From Clostridia bacterium (lineage in GTDB: Bacteria; Bacillota; Peptococcia; DRI-13; UBA5745): a stretch of 64,000 nt of DNA. Location: NCBI GenBank assembly GCA_018436095.1, contig JAHDMJ010000004.1, forward strand, positions 18,734 through 82,733, given 5' to 3'. Positions 43,762 to 51,882 of this stretch are shown in pieces. The notes under the pieces were generated by a model, which was given only the letters and a program-made list of their open reading frames with translations, was not told the origin of the DNA and searched no databases. A program made the translations under genes and the position numbers. Position 1 is the first letter of the stretch. Each line of letters starts with the position of its first letter.

Positions 43762-43986
43762 CTATGCTTCCGGCCCTTTAAATAAGCGGAAGAATCTTTC
43801 TTCCAGGGCCTTGCGGCGGCGGGCCGTTTCTTCAGGCAGCAGCGTAATGGTATCTTCCTGCCACAGAAAAAGATCGCCTTCCTGAGCCGCCGGCGGAAAA
43901 AGGGTTTTGGCCAGCGTCAGGCTTTCACCCTCAGGTGTTTGGCAGATGGCCAGGTCCCCTTCGAAGCGGTCGATAATCAACTGCAT
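43762..43986 (-). CDS. DUF3006 protein
   Basis: 74 residues, beginning MQLIIDRFEGDLAICQTPEGE with the DRFEG...A.ve motif of DUF3006 and ending in a basic helix (ETARRRKALEERFFRLF). It is commonly encoded directly after ComEC-like metallohydrolases, as here, with 1 bp between the genes. Function unknown. Confidence 0.82.
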   Translation of the reverse strand: MQLIIDRFEGDLAICQTPEGESLTLAKTLFPPAAQEGDLFLWQEDTITLLPEETARRRKALEERFFRLFKGPEA

Positions 43987-43987
43987 C

Positions 43988-45004
43988 TTAGTCTCCTTTC
44001 TCGGTTTGCCAGGTAAGACGGCCGTCTTGGCTGGTGACCAGAATGGTACCCTGACGGTCGGTGCGGTAAAGCTGTATATGGCGGTCCTGCAAAGCTGTCA
44101 GAACCTCCTGGTGGGGATGGCCATAGCTGTTGCCGGCGCCGCAGGAGGCTACGGCAAAAGAGGGGCTGAGAGCCTCCAGAAAGGCCTCAGAAGAGGATGT
44201 GCTGCTGCCGTGATGGCTGAGCTTCAAAACATCGGTTTTCAGGCCGTAGGGATAAGCAGACAAGATATCGGCCTCGGCGGCAGCCTCTATATCGCCGCCG
44301 AAGAAAAAGCTATGGATGCCATTGGATAAGATTAAGGCTATGCTCCAGTTGTTGAGATCCTCTTCATAGTCTTTCAGGGGCCCCAGCAGGGTAAACTCTG
44401 CTGGGCCCAAAGTATAAGTTTTTCCCGGCTCCGGAAAGGTGATAGACAACTGCCGGGCCTCCAGGGCGTCGATAACATCTTCAAAGGATTTGGTGGTATG
44501 GGCTTTTGGCGGCATTAAAATGGTCTCGATAGCAAAGTTGTTGATGACGTCATCCAGGCCGCCGATATGGTCTTCGTGAGGATGACTGCCGATGACATAA
44601 TCCAGCCGCTCCACCTGCTGCTCCTGCAAATAGCGGACCAAGGCTTCTCCATCGTCGTTGTTGCCGGCATCGATTAGCATGCAATGATCACCGGATTGGA
44701 TGAAGATGCTGTCGGCTTGGCCCACATCAATAAAATGGACGGTTAGGGCCTCCTGGCCGGCAGTGTTGCTTCCCAAGCCGGAGCCGCCGCCGCTCAGGCT
44801 GCTGCTGCCCTCCGGATTGCTCGGATTACTCAGACTGCTGCTGAATTTTTCTGCCCGGGAAATACCCTGGGCCAAAAAGTCCAAAGGACTGCCACCGCCG
44901 GCGGGATTGCTGAAAATTGTCAGCAGGGTAACGAAAACCACGGCTGCCGAAAGGATAAAAGTTGAGGAGGGTGTGGTCTTATTCTTGGATTTACGAGGGG
45001 GCAT
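43988..45004 (-). CDS. Membrane-anchored ComEC/Rec2-like metallo-beta-lactamase-fold hydrolase
   Basis: 338 residues from ATG 45004 (AAGGAG upstream). A signal-anchor helix (FILSAAVVFVTLLTIFSN) precedes a Ser/Gly-rich spacer, then the MBL domain: VHFIDVGQADSIFI, LIDAGNN, IGSHPHEDHIGGLDDV (the HxHxDH metal site), SIALILSNGIHSFFFGGDIE, VLKLSHHGSSTSSSE and ASCGAGNSYGHPHQEV. It corresponds to the extracellular hydrolase domain of ComEC without the channel. Likely secreted and cell-bound, cleaving phosphodiesters or related bonds. Confidence 0.88.
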   Translation of the reverse strand: MPPRKSKNKTTPSSTFILSAAVVFVTLLTIFSNPAGGGSPLDFLAQGISRAEKFSSSLSNPSNPEGSSSLSGGGSGLGSNTAGQEALTVHFIDVGQADSIFIQSGDHCMLIDAGNNDDGEALVRYLQEQQVERLDYVIGSHPHEDHIGGLDDVINNFAIETILMPPKAHTTKSFEDVIDALEARQLSITFPEPGKTYTLGPAEFTLLGPLKDYEEDLNNWSIALILSNGIHSFFFGGDIEAAAEADILSAYPYGLKTDVLKLSHHGSSTSSSEAFLEALSPSFAVASCGAGNSYGHPHQEVLTALQDRHIQLYRTDRQGTILVTSQDGRLTWQTEKGD

Positions 45005-45138
45005 GGTATTCTCCTTGCTGTGGAATAATATGAAAAAAGGTGGATTTCCTTTGACAGGTGAATCCACCTTTTAAATATGGCGAAAGATTAGCCCTTAGAG
45101 CTTAGGGTTGTTCCGGCCACAGGTTACCGCCGTTCTCA

Positions 45139-45258
45139 TCATTTATGCCTTGAATAAGACGCTCCCAGCAGGCCGGCTAGCAAAGTCACGGCAAGGCTGG
45201 GGGTCCACTTGCCTTTCAAAACCTGACGGGCTGATAACCTGAATTCTGATGCGGCCAA
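45139..45258 (-). pseudogene. Possible truncated DUF975-like membrane protein remnant
   Basis: A 39-codon frame from TTG 45258 (AAGGAAGTGAT upstream) encodes LSARQVLKGKWTPSLAVTLL, which resembles the N-terminus of DUF975 integral membrane proteins, then stops. A +1 shift would continue GINDENGGNLWPEQP before a stop. Full family members have about 200 residues or more, so this looks like a decayed fragment or a very small protein. Confidence 0.3.
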
Positions 45259-45283
45259 TGAAGATCACTTCCTTATTTGATTT

Positions 45284-45862
45284 TTAGTTAGCCGGATAGG
45301 AGACCGAATCCAATACCTGGTTGGTTGAAGCGTCCACCGTGCTGAAGGTATAGGCCGGAGCTTTACCTGCATTGATCTGGTACTGCTCGATGGTGGAGCT
45401 TAAGATCATTGGCACAATATTGGTGGAAACGTCTTTGTACAGCTCAGGGTCTACCAGAATCTTGATATCGGCCAAATCTTCATCATAGGTTATTTCCTTG
45501 ACATAGGGGTGATCGCTGTAAAGCTGATCCACCTGATCCTCGAAATTGGATTTGATAGCAGCCAGCATCTTATTGTGCTTCGTAGTGGTCATGGTAACGG
45601 TCAGGGAACCGTCGTCATTAAAAGCGGCAGAAATAAAATCGTTGCCCTCAGCATAAGCATCTAAATCATTGATTTCTACGCCCTCGAACATTTCGGCAGG
45701 AAAAGTGATTTCGATAGGAGTTTCATCGACAACGGGCTCTGTCTGGCCGGCGCCGGGGTCGGTGTTAGGGGCGGTAGCCCCATTGGAAGAGGGGGAGCCG
45801 CAAGCGGCTAAAGCAGCCACCAGGGAGCAAGCTATTAAAATAGAAAAGAATCTGCGTTTCAT
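45284..45862 (-). CDS. Secreted lipoprotein of unknown function
   Basis: 192 residues from ATG 45862 with GGAGG ten bases upstream. Lipoprotein signal MKRRFFSILIACSLVAALAAC with Cys at about position 21, then a Ser/Gly/Thr-rich linker and a folded domain of about 140 residues. The domain (ITFPAEMFEGVEINDLDAY, SLTVTMTTTKHNKMLAAI, YDEDLADIKILVDPELY) resembles hypothetical lipoproteins of Firmicutes. No enzymatic motif. Confidence 0.82.
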   Translation of the reverse strand: MKRRFFSILIACSLVAALAACGSPSSNGATAPNTDPGAGQTEPVVDETPIEITFPAEMFEGVEINDLDAYAEGNDFISAAFNDDGSLTVTMTTTKHNKMLAAIKSNFEDQVDQLYSDHPYVKEITYDEDLADIKILVDPELYKDVSTNIVPMILSSTIEQYQINAGKAPAYTFSTVDASTNQVLDSVSYPAN

Positions 45863-46065
45863 AGTATATGTACCTCCGTTGATATGTTTTACTTTTTTTG
45901 ACGGCATTTTTATGCCGGATGTTCCCTTAAAATGATGAACAATAAGTGAACTTTTCTTATTTTAGCATAACATAATACGCCAAAAAAATCGACAGCCCGG
46001 GTAAATAAAGCCCGGGCTGCCTTTCCTATAATCGTTGCTGCCGCCGTCTGAATTGGCGTCTTATA

Positions 46066-46935
46066 TTAATACATAGCTTGCTTGACTGCTTTGGGAATTT
46101 GAGTCAGCGTTGATACCACATGGGCGCCGGCTGCCGCCAAAATCGCTTTTTTGCTTTCGGCAGTTTCTTCTTTGTTGGAAACGAGAGCGCCGGCATGGCC
46201 CATTTTTTTGCCCTCAGGAGCATTTTGGCCAATGATGTAAGCCACCACAGGTTTGCTCATTTCTTTAATATAAGGGGCGGCCTTGATTTCCAGATCGCCG
46301 CCGGGCTCACCCAGTATGATAATCAGCTTGGTCTCATCATCCTTATCGAATTCCTTCAATAAGGTAAGGTAATCGCAGCCCACTAAAGGGTCGCCGCCCA
46401 GGCAGGCTACGGTAGTGGCGCCCAGGTTTATGCTTTTTAAGAGGTCCACAACCTCATAAGTCAGGGTGCCGCTTTTTGAGATGATGCCCACATTGCCGGG
46501 GCTGATCAGATATTCGTTTAAATCGCCGACGCTGGCTTTACCCGGCGAATAGACGCCGGCGGAGTTGGGCCCAAAGATCAAAACGTTTTTCTGGGCGGCA
46601 TAATGCAGGAAGACTACAGCATCCTGAACCGGCACACCCTCTGAATAAATGACGATGTATTTGATGCCGCCGTCGATGGCCTCGATGACGGCGTCCCGTA
46701 CGGCTAAAGGCGGTACGCAGATGAAGGACCAATCGGCCCCGGTGGACCGGCAAGCCTCTTCTACCAGGTTGAAGACAGGAACGCCAAAGTCATCGGTAGT
46801 GCCTCCCCGGCCCGGAGTGACGCCGCCCACCAGAGGCGTTTTGTTTTCCGTCATCCGCTGGGAAAAAATGCGGCCGACTTTGCCCGTCAGCCCCTGGATA
46901 ATGATACGGCTTTTTTCATGGGCTAAGATAGCCAT
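46066..46935 (-). CDS. Succinyl-CoA-ligase alpha-like (SucD-like) subunit
   Basis: 289 residues, a normal SucD length. CoA-binding Rossmann N-terminus (SRIIIQGLTGKVGRIFSQ, VGGVTPGRGG) and ligase domain with SKSGTLTYEVVDLL and the phospho-histidine loop KMGHAGALVSN. With the SucC-like subunit it interconverts an acyl-CoA and its acid with ATP or GTP. Start ATG 46935, one base after the SucC-like stop, with GGGGGA upstream. Linkage to a crotonase rather than to TCA-cycle genes suggests a substrate other than succinate. Confidence 0.85.
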   Translation of the reverse strand: MAILAHEKSRIIIQGLTGKVGRIFSQRMTENKTPLVGGVTPGRGGTTDDFGVPVFNLVEEACRSTGADWSFICVPPLAVRDAVIEAIDGGIKYIVIYSEGVPVQDAVVFLHYAAQKNVLIFGPNSAGVYSPGKASVGDLNEYLISPGNVGIISKSGTLTYEVVDLLKSINLGATTVACLGGDPLVGCDYLTLLKEFDKDDETKLIIILGEPGGDLEIKAAPYIKEMSKPVVAYIIGQNAPEGKKMGHAGALVSNKEETAESKKAILAAAGAHVVSTLTQIPKAVKQAMY

Positions 46936-46936
46936 A

Positions 46937-48031
46937 TCACATTCCCCCTTTAGCAGCCAAAGCAATGGCGTTGCTTACGGCATCATGAAAATTTGTGGTT
47001 ACATAGCAGCCCTTTTGTTCAAGGAGCATTTTAGCCTCGGCCTCTTCTCGGCCCCGGGAGCGTACTGCCGTGGGAATATCGCCCACCGTATTGACGATGG
47101 CTTCGGCCATGGCTACGCAACTGGCTACCTGGAAAAAGTAGACGAATAAGAAGGCTTTTGGCTTCAAATCAGCTACTAATCGGATTACCTTCATCATTTC
47201 TTCCTTATGGTGAACCAGAGGCCCCATATCCACAAAAGCCCGTACCGAACCGCCCAGAGACATGATCTCGTCGATGGTGGCCAGCCCCAAACCGGCGCCG
47301 CTGGTAATCAGGGCAATATCACCGGATAGCTCCACGCCGTTTACGCCTAAGGCATGAGTGGTTTCCTCGAAGGAATACTGGGCTCTGGGCAACCGGCTGC
47401 TATCTAAATAATACAAAATATCCTCCAGGACAACCTTGGCATCCAGGCAAAGAATATCGGCAGCGGTGATGACCAGGGGGTTGATTTCCAGAAGTTCCAG
47501 TTTTTTCTCCTTAAATAGCCGGTAGAGCTTGCGCACCATAGCCTTGATTTGTTTTTTCGGCTCATCGGCAATAGAGGAACCAAAAAACAGGCGGTTTATC
47601 TGGTATTCCTGCAAGCCCAGTAAAGGATTAATCGTCAGGGCTACGATATGCTCCCGGCTGATTTCTTCAATATCCATGCCGCCGGACTGGCTAAAGAGCA
47701 GAAGCTCTTTTTTTTCTTTGCGGTCTATAGTGAAGCTGATATAAAGCTCCTGCCGGATTTCTACGGTTTCTTCCGCCAAGATGGCGCTGGGCAGATGGCC
47801 TTTGATTCTTAAATTGCAAATTTCCTCCAGGGCTTTTGCTGCCTCGCCGGCATCTTTGACAATACGGATGCCGCCGGCTTTGCCTCTGCCTCCCACAGGT
47901 ACTTGGGATTTCAAAGCCAGAGGGTAAGGCAAGCCCTGGGGCAGCTCCCGGCCGGTGATTAATTGTCCCTGCGGAATGGCAATGCCATATTCTTTTAAGA
48001 GTTTTTTGCCTTCACATTCCAGAAGGTTCAT
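46937..48031 (-). CDS. Succinyl-CoA-ligase beta-like (SucC-like, ATP-grasp) subunit
   Basis: 364 residues, slightly short for SucC. ATP-grasp N-terminus (EGKKLLKEYGIAIPQGQLI, ALKSQVPVGGRGKAGGIRI) and C-terminal CoA-ligase domain (ALITSGAGLGLATIDEIMSLGG). LELLEINPLVI matches the Mg-nucleotide motif. It overlaps the crotonase gene by ATGA and abuts the SucD-like gene; transcribed from the sigma-54 promoter at 48.85 kb. Confidence 0.85.
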   Translation of the reverse strand: MNLLECEGKKLLKEYGIAIPQGQLITGRELPQGLPYPLALKSQVPVGGRGKAGGIRIVKDAGEAAKALEEICNLRIKGHLPSAILAEETVEIRQELYISFTIDRKEKKELLLFSQSGGMDIEEISREHIVALTINPLLGLQEYQINRLFFGSSIADEPKKQIKAMVRKLYRLFKEKKLELLEINPLVITAADILCLDAKVVLEDILYYLDSSRLPRAQYSFEETTHALGVNGVELSGDIALITSGAGLGLATIDEIMSLGGSVRAFVDMGPLVHHKEEMMKVIRLVADLKPKAFLFVYFFQVASCVAMAEAIVNTVGDIPTAVRSRGREEAEAKMLLEQKGCYVTTNFHDAVSNAIALAAKGGM

Positions 48032-48807
48032 TTTTCAGGCCTCCTGCGGCTGCGGACTTCAAAGAAGCGTTTTTGGTACTCGTTGGGCTCTCCTGCCTGG
48101 TAGCCTTCGATGTGAGCCTGAATAGCAAATTCCATGCAAGCCTTAAATTTTTCTTCCGTGAGGGCTCTAAACCATTTTTTATTGTTTTTCAGGGAGACGG
48201 GAGCCTTTTCAGCCAGTTCCTGAGCCAGGGCCATGGTTTCTGTCTCCAAATCAGCAAAGGGCACCACCTTGCATACCAGACCGTAATCCAGCGCTTCCTG
48301 GGGACTGACGAAATTGCCTCTCAGAATCAGCTCGGTGGTTTTGGCCCGGCCAAAAATATCCCACATCAGGGTTGTGCCGATGATGCAGGCAAAGCCCACG
48401 TCAATTTCCGTCATGGCAAATTTAGCGTTGTCGGAGCAAATGCGAATATCCGCCAATAAAGGCAACTGGAAGCCGGAACCGGCAGAAACGCCGTTGACCG
48501 AGGCGATATAGGGCTTTTCAAAGTCCCGGATAGCGGCATATAAATCGTCGAAGCTTCTTACCCACTTTTCGGCATCTTCAGGTGAGTGGAGAACCATGCT
48601 TTCCTTGAGGTCCTGGCCGGAGCAAAAGGCTTTGTCGCCGGCGCCGGTGAGCACCAGGCAGCTTAAATTGGGATTTTTCTGGGTATTGCGGAAAACGTCG
48701 ATAATCTCTGCTTTCAATACTTTGTTTAGCGCGTTATAGCTTTCGGGACGGTTTAAGGTGGCTTTGGCAACTCTACCGATTTCTTCATACAACAAATGCT
48801 GGTACAT
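48028..48807 (-). CDS. Crotonase-superfamily protein (altered catalytic glutamate)
   Basis: 259 residues, the normal length for enoyl-CoA hydratase-like proteins: NRPESYNALNK, LTGAGDKAFCSGQDLKE (oxyanion hole), SVNGVSAGSGFQLPLLADIRI and FAMTEIDVGFACIIGTTLM. The first catalytic glutamate of hydratases (CEL) is Gln here (FQL), while the second (TEI) is kept. Ordinary hydratase activity is therefore doubtful; other crotonase chemistries such as thioester hydrolysis or C-C cleavage fit better. First gene of the sigma-54-dependent operon, ahead of the acyl-CoA ligase subunits. Confidence 0.85.
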   Translation of the reverse strand: MYQHLLYEEIGRVAKATLNRPESYNALNKVLKAEIIDVFRNTQKNPNLSCLVLTGAGDKAFCSGQDLKESMVLHSPEDAEKWVRSFDDLYAAIRDFEKPYIASVNGVSAGSGFQLPLLADIRICSDNAKFAMTEIDVGFACIIGTTLMWDIFGRAKTTELILRGNFVSPQEALDYGLVCKVVPFADLETETMALAQELAEKAPVSLKNNKKWFRALTEEKFKACMEFAIQAHIEGYQAGEPNEYQKRFFEVRSRRRPEK

Positions 48808-48845
48808 GGGTTAAAACCTCCTTGATTTTCTTTGTCCCTATGTAC

Positions 48846-48862
48846 TGCAATTTTCTTGCCAA
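48846..48862 (-). promoter_or_regulatory. Sigma-54 (-24/-12) promoter
   Basis: Read on the minus strand, TTGGCAAGAAAATTGCA has the GG and GC elements 10 bp apart as the sigma-54 consensus requires. It lies about 40 bp before the crotonase start codon and next to a gene for a sigma-54 activator. Confidence 0.88.
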
Positions 48863-48910
48863 ACCCTTTTGCCGTAAAAAAGCCAGATAATGCGTCCTTT
48901 TGCTTTTAAA

Positions 48911-48966
48911 TAAAAAAGGCCCCTGAGCAGGCATGACTTAACGATAAGCCTGACAGGGGTTTTTCA
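48911..48966 (-). terminator. Terminator of the sigma-54 activator gene
   Basis: On the minus strand AACCCCTGTCAGGC pairs with GCCTGCTCAGGGGCC and is followed by a run of T residues. Confidence 0.8.
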
Positions 48967-48967
48967 C

Positions 48968-49001
48968 TAAACCATATTTGGAATGCGTAAACCATATTTG
49001 G
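48968..49001. promoter_or_regulatory. Tandem upstream activator sites
   Basis: Two TAAACCATATTTGG copies at 48968-48981 and 48988-49001, spaced exactly 20 bp (same helix face); the second extends to the palindrome AACCATATTTGGTT. They lie about 110-150 bp upstream of the sigma-54 promoter, the expected position for an enhancer bound by the adjacent activator. Confidence 0.75.
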
Positions 49002-49051
49002 TTTAGGGGAGAAGATAACAAAATCGAAGAGGAAAAAAAGAATTAATAAAA

Positions 49052-50425
49052 TCAGCAGGGGGGAGGGGAGAGATGTTTTTTGATCTTGCGCATGGCCGTA
49101 GACTGGCTGATTTTTAGCAGCTCTGCGATTTTGTACGAGCTGTAATTCTTATGATGCAAACGGTTAAAGATCTGCCTTTCCACATCGTCCATCAGTTCTG
49201 CCAAAGAGCTGTGCTGATTCAGGCTTTCATCCATCCAAAGCTTTGTCATTTCGCCTTGCAGATGCTCCGGAATATCCTGACGGTCAATAATATCGTTTTC
49301 GCTGAGTATCATCATTTGTTCAACCAGATTTTTTAGCTCTCTGACATTACCGGGCCAGGGATAGCTTTCCAAAATCCTTAAAGCCTGATTGCTGAGGGAT
49401 TTTTCAATGCCGTATTTTTCGTTGAAATGATCCAGATAATGCTTGATCAGGCGGGGAATATCTTCTTTGCGCTCTCGCAAAGGCGGAATTTTCAGATTGA
49501 TGACGTTGAGGCGGTAGTAAAGGTCTTCCCGGAATTCTCCGTTGCGCACTAAAGCTTCCAGATTTTTATTGGTGGCGCTGATGATACGAAGATTGACGCG
49601 GATCAGTTCTTTGCCGCCTACCCGCATGAAAGTGCCTTCATTAATAATTTGCAAAAGCTTAGCCTGCTGCTGCAGGGGCAGCTCCGCCACTTCGTCAAAC
49701 AATAAGGTGCCGTTGTTGGCCAGCTCCAGTTTGCCAATATCGCCGTCTTTGTTGGCTCCGGTGAAAGCGCCTTTGGCGTAGCCAAAAAGCTCCGATTCCA
49801 AGAGGTTGAGAGGAATGGCGCCGCAATTAATTTGAATAAAAGGAGCAGCGGCCCTGTTGCTCAACTGGTGGATCAGCTTGGCGATTTCATTTTTGCCCAC
49901 GCCGGATTCGCCGGTGAGCAGAAGGGTGGTATCGTATTCGGCTACTTTAGCGGCCATAGCCACCAGCTTTCGCATAGCGGGGCTCTGATAAACCAAATCG
50001 TTTAGCTTTTTACGCTGCTCTAGCTGCCGCTTGTAAAATTCAGCCAGCTCTTTTTCTTTGGCGAATTGTTCCTTTAGGGCTAAAAATTCCGTTACGTCCC
50101 TGGAGTTGCTGATAACTTTGGTGATATTGCCGGCGGCATCAAAAACCGGATTGGCCGTGACGATGATTTTTTGGCCGGTTCTGGTAGCCTGGAAAAGGGT
50201 GACCTTTTGCTTTTTGCGCAGGGAATCCACGATAGCGGAGGAGGAGATGATGCCTTCCTTTTCCAGCACGTCCACGTTTTTGCCCAGTATATAGTTTTCA
50301 TCCTCAATACCAAGGAATTTTTTGCAGGCCTGGTTTAGAATCAGTACTTTGCCTTGGCCATCGGTGACAAAAATGCCATCGGAGCTATTATCAATGATCA
50401 TTTTTAATTCTTGGGAGCTGACCAT
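49052..50425 (-). CDS. Sigma-54-dependent transcriptional activator (PAS-AAA-Fis)
   Basis: 457 residues from ATG 50425 with AGAGGTGAT three bases before; the frame stays open upstream through a repeat, but that extension is not coding. PAS domain (about residues 5-115), then the AAA+ domain: LLTGESGVGKNEIAKLIHQ (Walker A, here GESGVGKN), the sigma-54 loop ELFGYAKGAFTGANKDG, LLFDEVAELP (Walker B), then WPGNVRELKNLVEQ. The C-terminal Fis-type HTH is IAELLKISQSTAMRKI. It should activate the divergent-looking but co-oriented crotonase/ligase operon downstream. Confidence 0.92.
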   Translation of the reverse strand: MVSSQELKMIIDNSSDGIFVTDGQGKVLILNQACKKFLGIEDENYILGKNVDVLEKEGIISSSAIVDSLRKKQKVTLFQATRTGQKIIVTANPVFDAAGNITKVISNSRDVTEFLALKEQFAKEKELAEFYKRQLEQRKKLNDLVYQSPAMRKLVAMAAKVAEYDTTLLLTGESGVGKNEIAKLIHQLSNRAAAPFIQINCGAIPLNLLESELFGYAKGAFTGANKDGDIGKLELANNGTLLFDEVAELPLQQQAKLLQIINEGTFMRVGGKELIRVNLRIISATNKNLEALVRNGEFREDLYYRLNVINLKIPPLRERKEDIPRLIKHYLDHFNEKYGIEKSLSNQALRILESYPWPGNVRELKNLVEQMMILSENDIIDRQDIPEHLQGEMTKLWMDESLNQHSSLAELMDDVERQIFNRLHHKNYSSYKIAELLKISQSTAMRKIKKHLSPPPC

Positions 50426-50456
50426 GCTATCACCTCTTATGGCCATTCTATCATAA

Positions 50457-50740
50457 ACCCTGAGCTCCCGCAAAATTAAACCATACATCGAGAAAAGCCG
50501 CCAATGACCAGATTTGTCTTGCCAAGCTTGGCCCGGAATTCGCTTTTGTCCGGTCTGCAGGTTTTGTCGCCTCTGTAGGTTTTGCCCTCTCTGTGCAAAA
50601 ATGCAGTTTTGTATCCAGTAAGGGCGCCAATTGAGCAAAAATGCAGGTTTGTATCCAGTAAGGGCGCCAATTGAGCAAAAATGCAAGTTTGTAGACACCC
50701 CCTAGAGTTATGGCGGCCCCAAAACAGGTGGAAAGATATG
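50457..50740. repeat. Dispersed repeat, copy 1 (contains three 40-bp units)
   Basis: Highly similar, over at least 260 bp, to 63723-64000. Shared landmarks are AAATTAAACCATACATC, GAAAAGCCGCCAATGA, GCGGAATTCGCTTTTGTCCG-like and GTAGACACCCCCTAGAGTTATG. Near its right end GCAAAAATGCARGTTTGT occurs at 50595, 50635 and 50675, exactly 40 bp apart, joined by GTATCCAGTAAGGGCGCC. The downstream boundary is uncertain. Confidence 0.85.
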
Positions 50741-51327
50741 CCTCGACTATATCTAGTGTCCTGGCAGAAACGAGTTCGCTACCAAACTGCTGAAAATGCT
50801 TAAAGCGCCCTCCTATTTCCTCTGATAGTGGTTCTAGACGAAGACAAACTTGCAATTTTGCACAGAGGGAGGACCTCAATAAGCTAACCACCTCCTGCCG
50901 GTGGGGAGGTGTGCCCATTTCTTTACCGATTAGGCTAATTAAGCAAAAATACTCTTATGATCCCCCGACCAAATTCTCCAAACAAAAAACCACTCAATGA
51001 TCGGATTGGATTGGGTTGTGCCCGGCCGCTCAAAAAACGAAGTTGTGTTGCAGCGAACATCAAATTAAGGCTAAAAGCAGAGGCTAACTGCACAAAAATC
51101 GAAGTTGTGCTGCACTATTTCCTCAAATTTGGCTCAGATTACGAAAAACTGCCCTCTAATCCGTCCACAACTTCGATTTTTGTGCATCTGGAAGCGAAAA
51201 ACGGTCAAATCCGCTGCCTGCCGGAACACAACCTCGATTTTTGTGCAGTTAGCATGCACAGCCCTGTGCCGGGTGAGATGCTCAGAAGAGGAAGATTTAT
51301 TTTTAGACTTCCCGATAGCCAGATAGC
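50741..51327. other. Repeat-rich intergenic region with a second motif family
   Basis: No credible gene. One inverted copy of the GCAAAATTGCAAGTTTGT motif lies at 50843-50862. A different motif, GCACAAAAATCGAAGTTGTG, occurs at about 51090 and inverted at about 51165-51186 and 51227-51249 (CACAACYTCGATTTTTGTGC). A TTAGCC/GGCTAACTG tag adjoins two of them, the same tag seen beside the first motif at 25.5 and 42 kb. Confidence 0.65.
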
Positions 51328-51376
51328 AAAAAACCGCTTAACTTTTGCCTAATGGCTTAGTTAAACGGTTTTTTGT
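51328..51376 (-). terminator. Terminator of the tRNA operon
   Basis: AAAAAACCGCTTAACT (51328-51343) pairs imperfectly with AGTTAAACGGTTTTTT (51359-51374). It is symmetrical in sequence, and lies just after the last tRNA of the leftward operon. Confidence 0.8.
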
Positions 51377-51378
51377 AG

Positions 51379-51462
51379 TGCGGTCGAGAGGACTTGAACC
51401 TCCATGCCCTTGCGAGCACTAGAACCTGAATCTAGCGCGTCTGCCAATTCCGCCACGACCGC
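51379..51462 (-). tRNA. tRNA-Leu (anticodon CAG)
   Basis: Acceptor GCGGTCG/CGACCGC with discriminator A; anticodon stem CTAGA/TCTAG, loop TTCAGGT, anticodon CAG; class II long variable arm. CCA not encoded. Last of the seven-tRNA operon. Confidence 0.93.
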
Positions 51463-51491
51463 AGATGGCAAGTAAAAATGTTTTATAAAAA

Positions 51492-51567
51492 TGGCTGGGG
51501 TGCTAGGACTCGAACCTAGGAATGACGGAGTCAGAGTCCGTTGCCTTACCAACTTGGCTACACCCCA
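51492..51567 (-). tRNA. tRNA-Gln (anticodon CTG)
   Basis: Acceptor TGGGGTG/CACCCCA, discriminator G and encoded CCA. Anticodon stem ACGGA/TCCGT, loop CTCTGAC, anticodon CTG. Confidence 0.92.
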
Positions 51568-51584
51568 ACAAAACTTAGCAAAAG

Positions 51585-51670
51585 TGGTGGAGGGAGAAGG
51601 ATTCGAACCTTCGAAGGCAGTGCCAGCAGATTTACAGTCTGCCCCCTTTGGCCAACTCGGGAATCCCTCC
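51585..51670 (-). tRNA. tRNA-Tyr (anticodon GTA)
   Basis: Acceptor GGAGGGA/TCCCTCC, discriminator A, encoded CCA; anticodon GTA in CTGTAAA; class II variable arm as usual for bacterial tRNA-Tyr. Confidence 0.93.
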
Positions 51671-51696
51671 ACAGTGGGTAAATATAGTAGGTAATA

Positions 51697-51772
51697 TGGA
51701 GCCGACGATGGGACTCGAACCCGCAACCTGCTGATTACAAATCAGCTGCTCTGCCAATTGAGCTACGTCGGC
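51697..51772 (-). tRNA. tRNA-Thr (anticodon TGT)
   Basis: Acceptor GCCGACG/CGTCGGC, discriminator T, encoded CCA; anticodon stem GCTGA/TCAGC, loop TTTGTAA. Confidence 0.93.
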
Positions 51773-51779
51773 AAGATAA

Positions 51780-51856
51780 TGGCGGAGCCGACGAGAGTCG
51801 AACTCGCGATCTCCTGCGTGACAGGCAGGCATGTTAGGCCACTACACCACGGCTCC
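51780..51856 (-). tRNA. tRNA-Asp (anticodon GTC)
   Basis: Acceptor GGAGCCG/CGGCTCC, discriminator G, encoded CCA; anticodon stem CCTGC/GCAGG, loop CTGTCAC. Confidence 0.93.
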
Positions 51857-51882
51857 GCAAAATAAAAACAAAAGAAGAAAAA

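Noticed and set aside
50426..50698. N-terminal extension of the sigma-54 activator by about 90 residues
   Set aside because: The extension is translated from the dispersed repeat; the ATG at 50425 has a good ribosome site and begins directly before the PAS domain.
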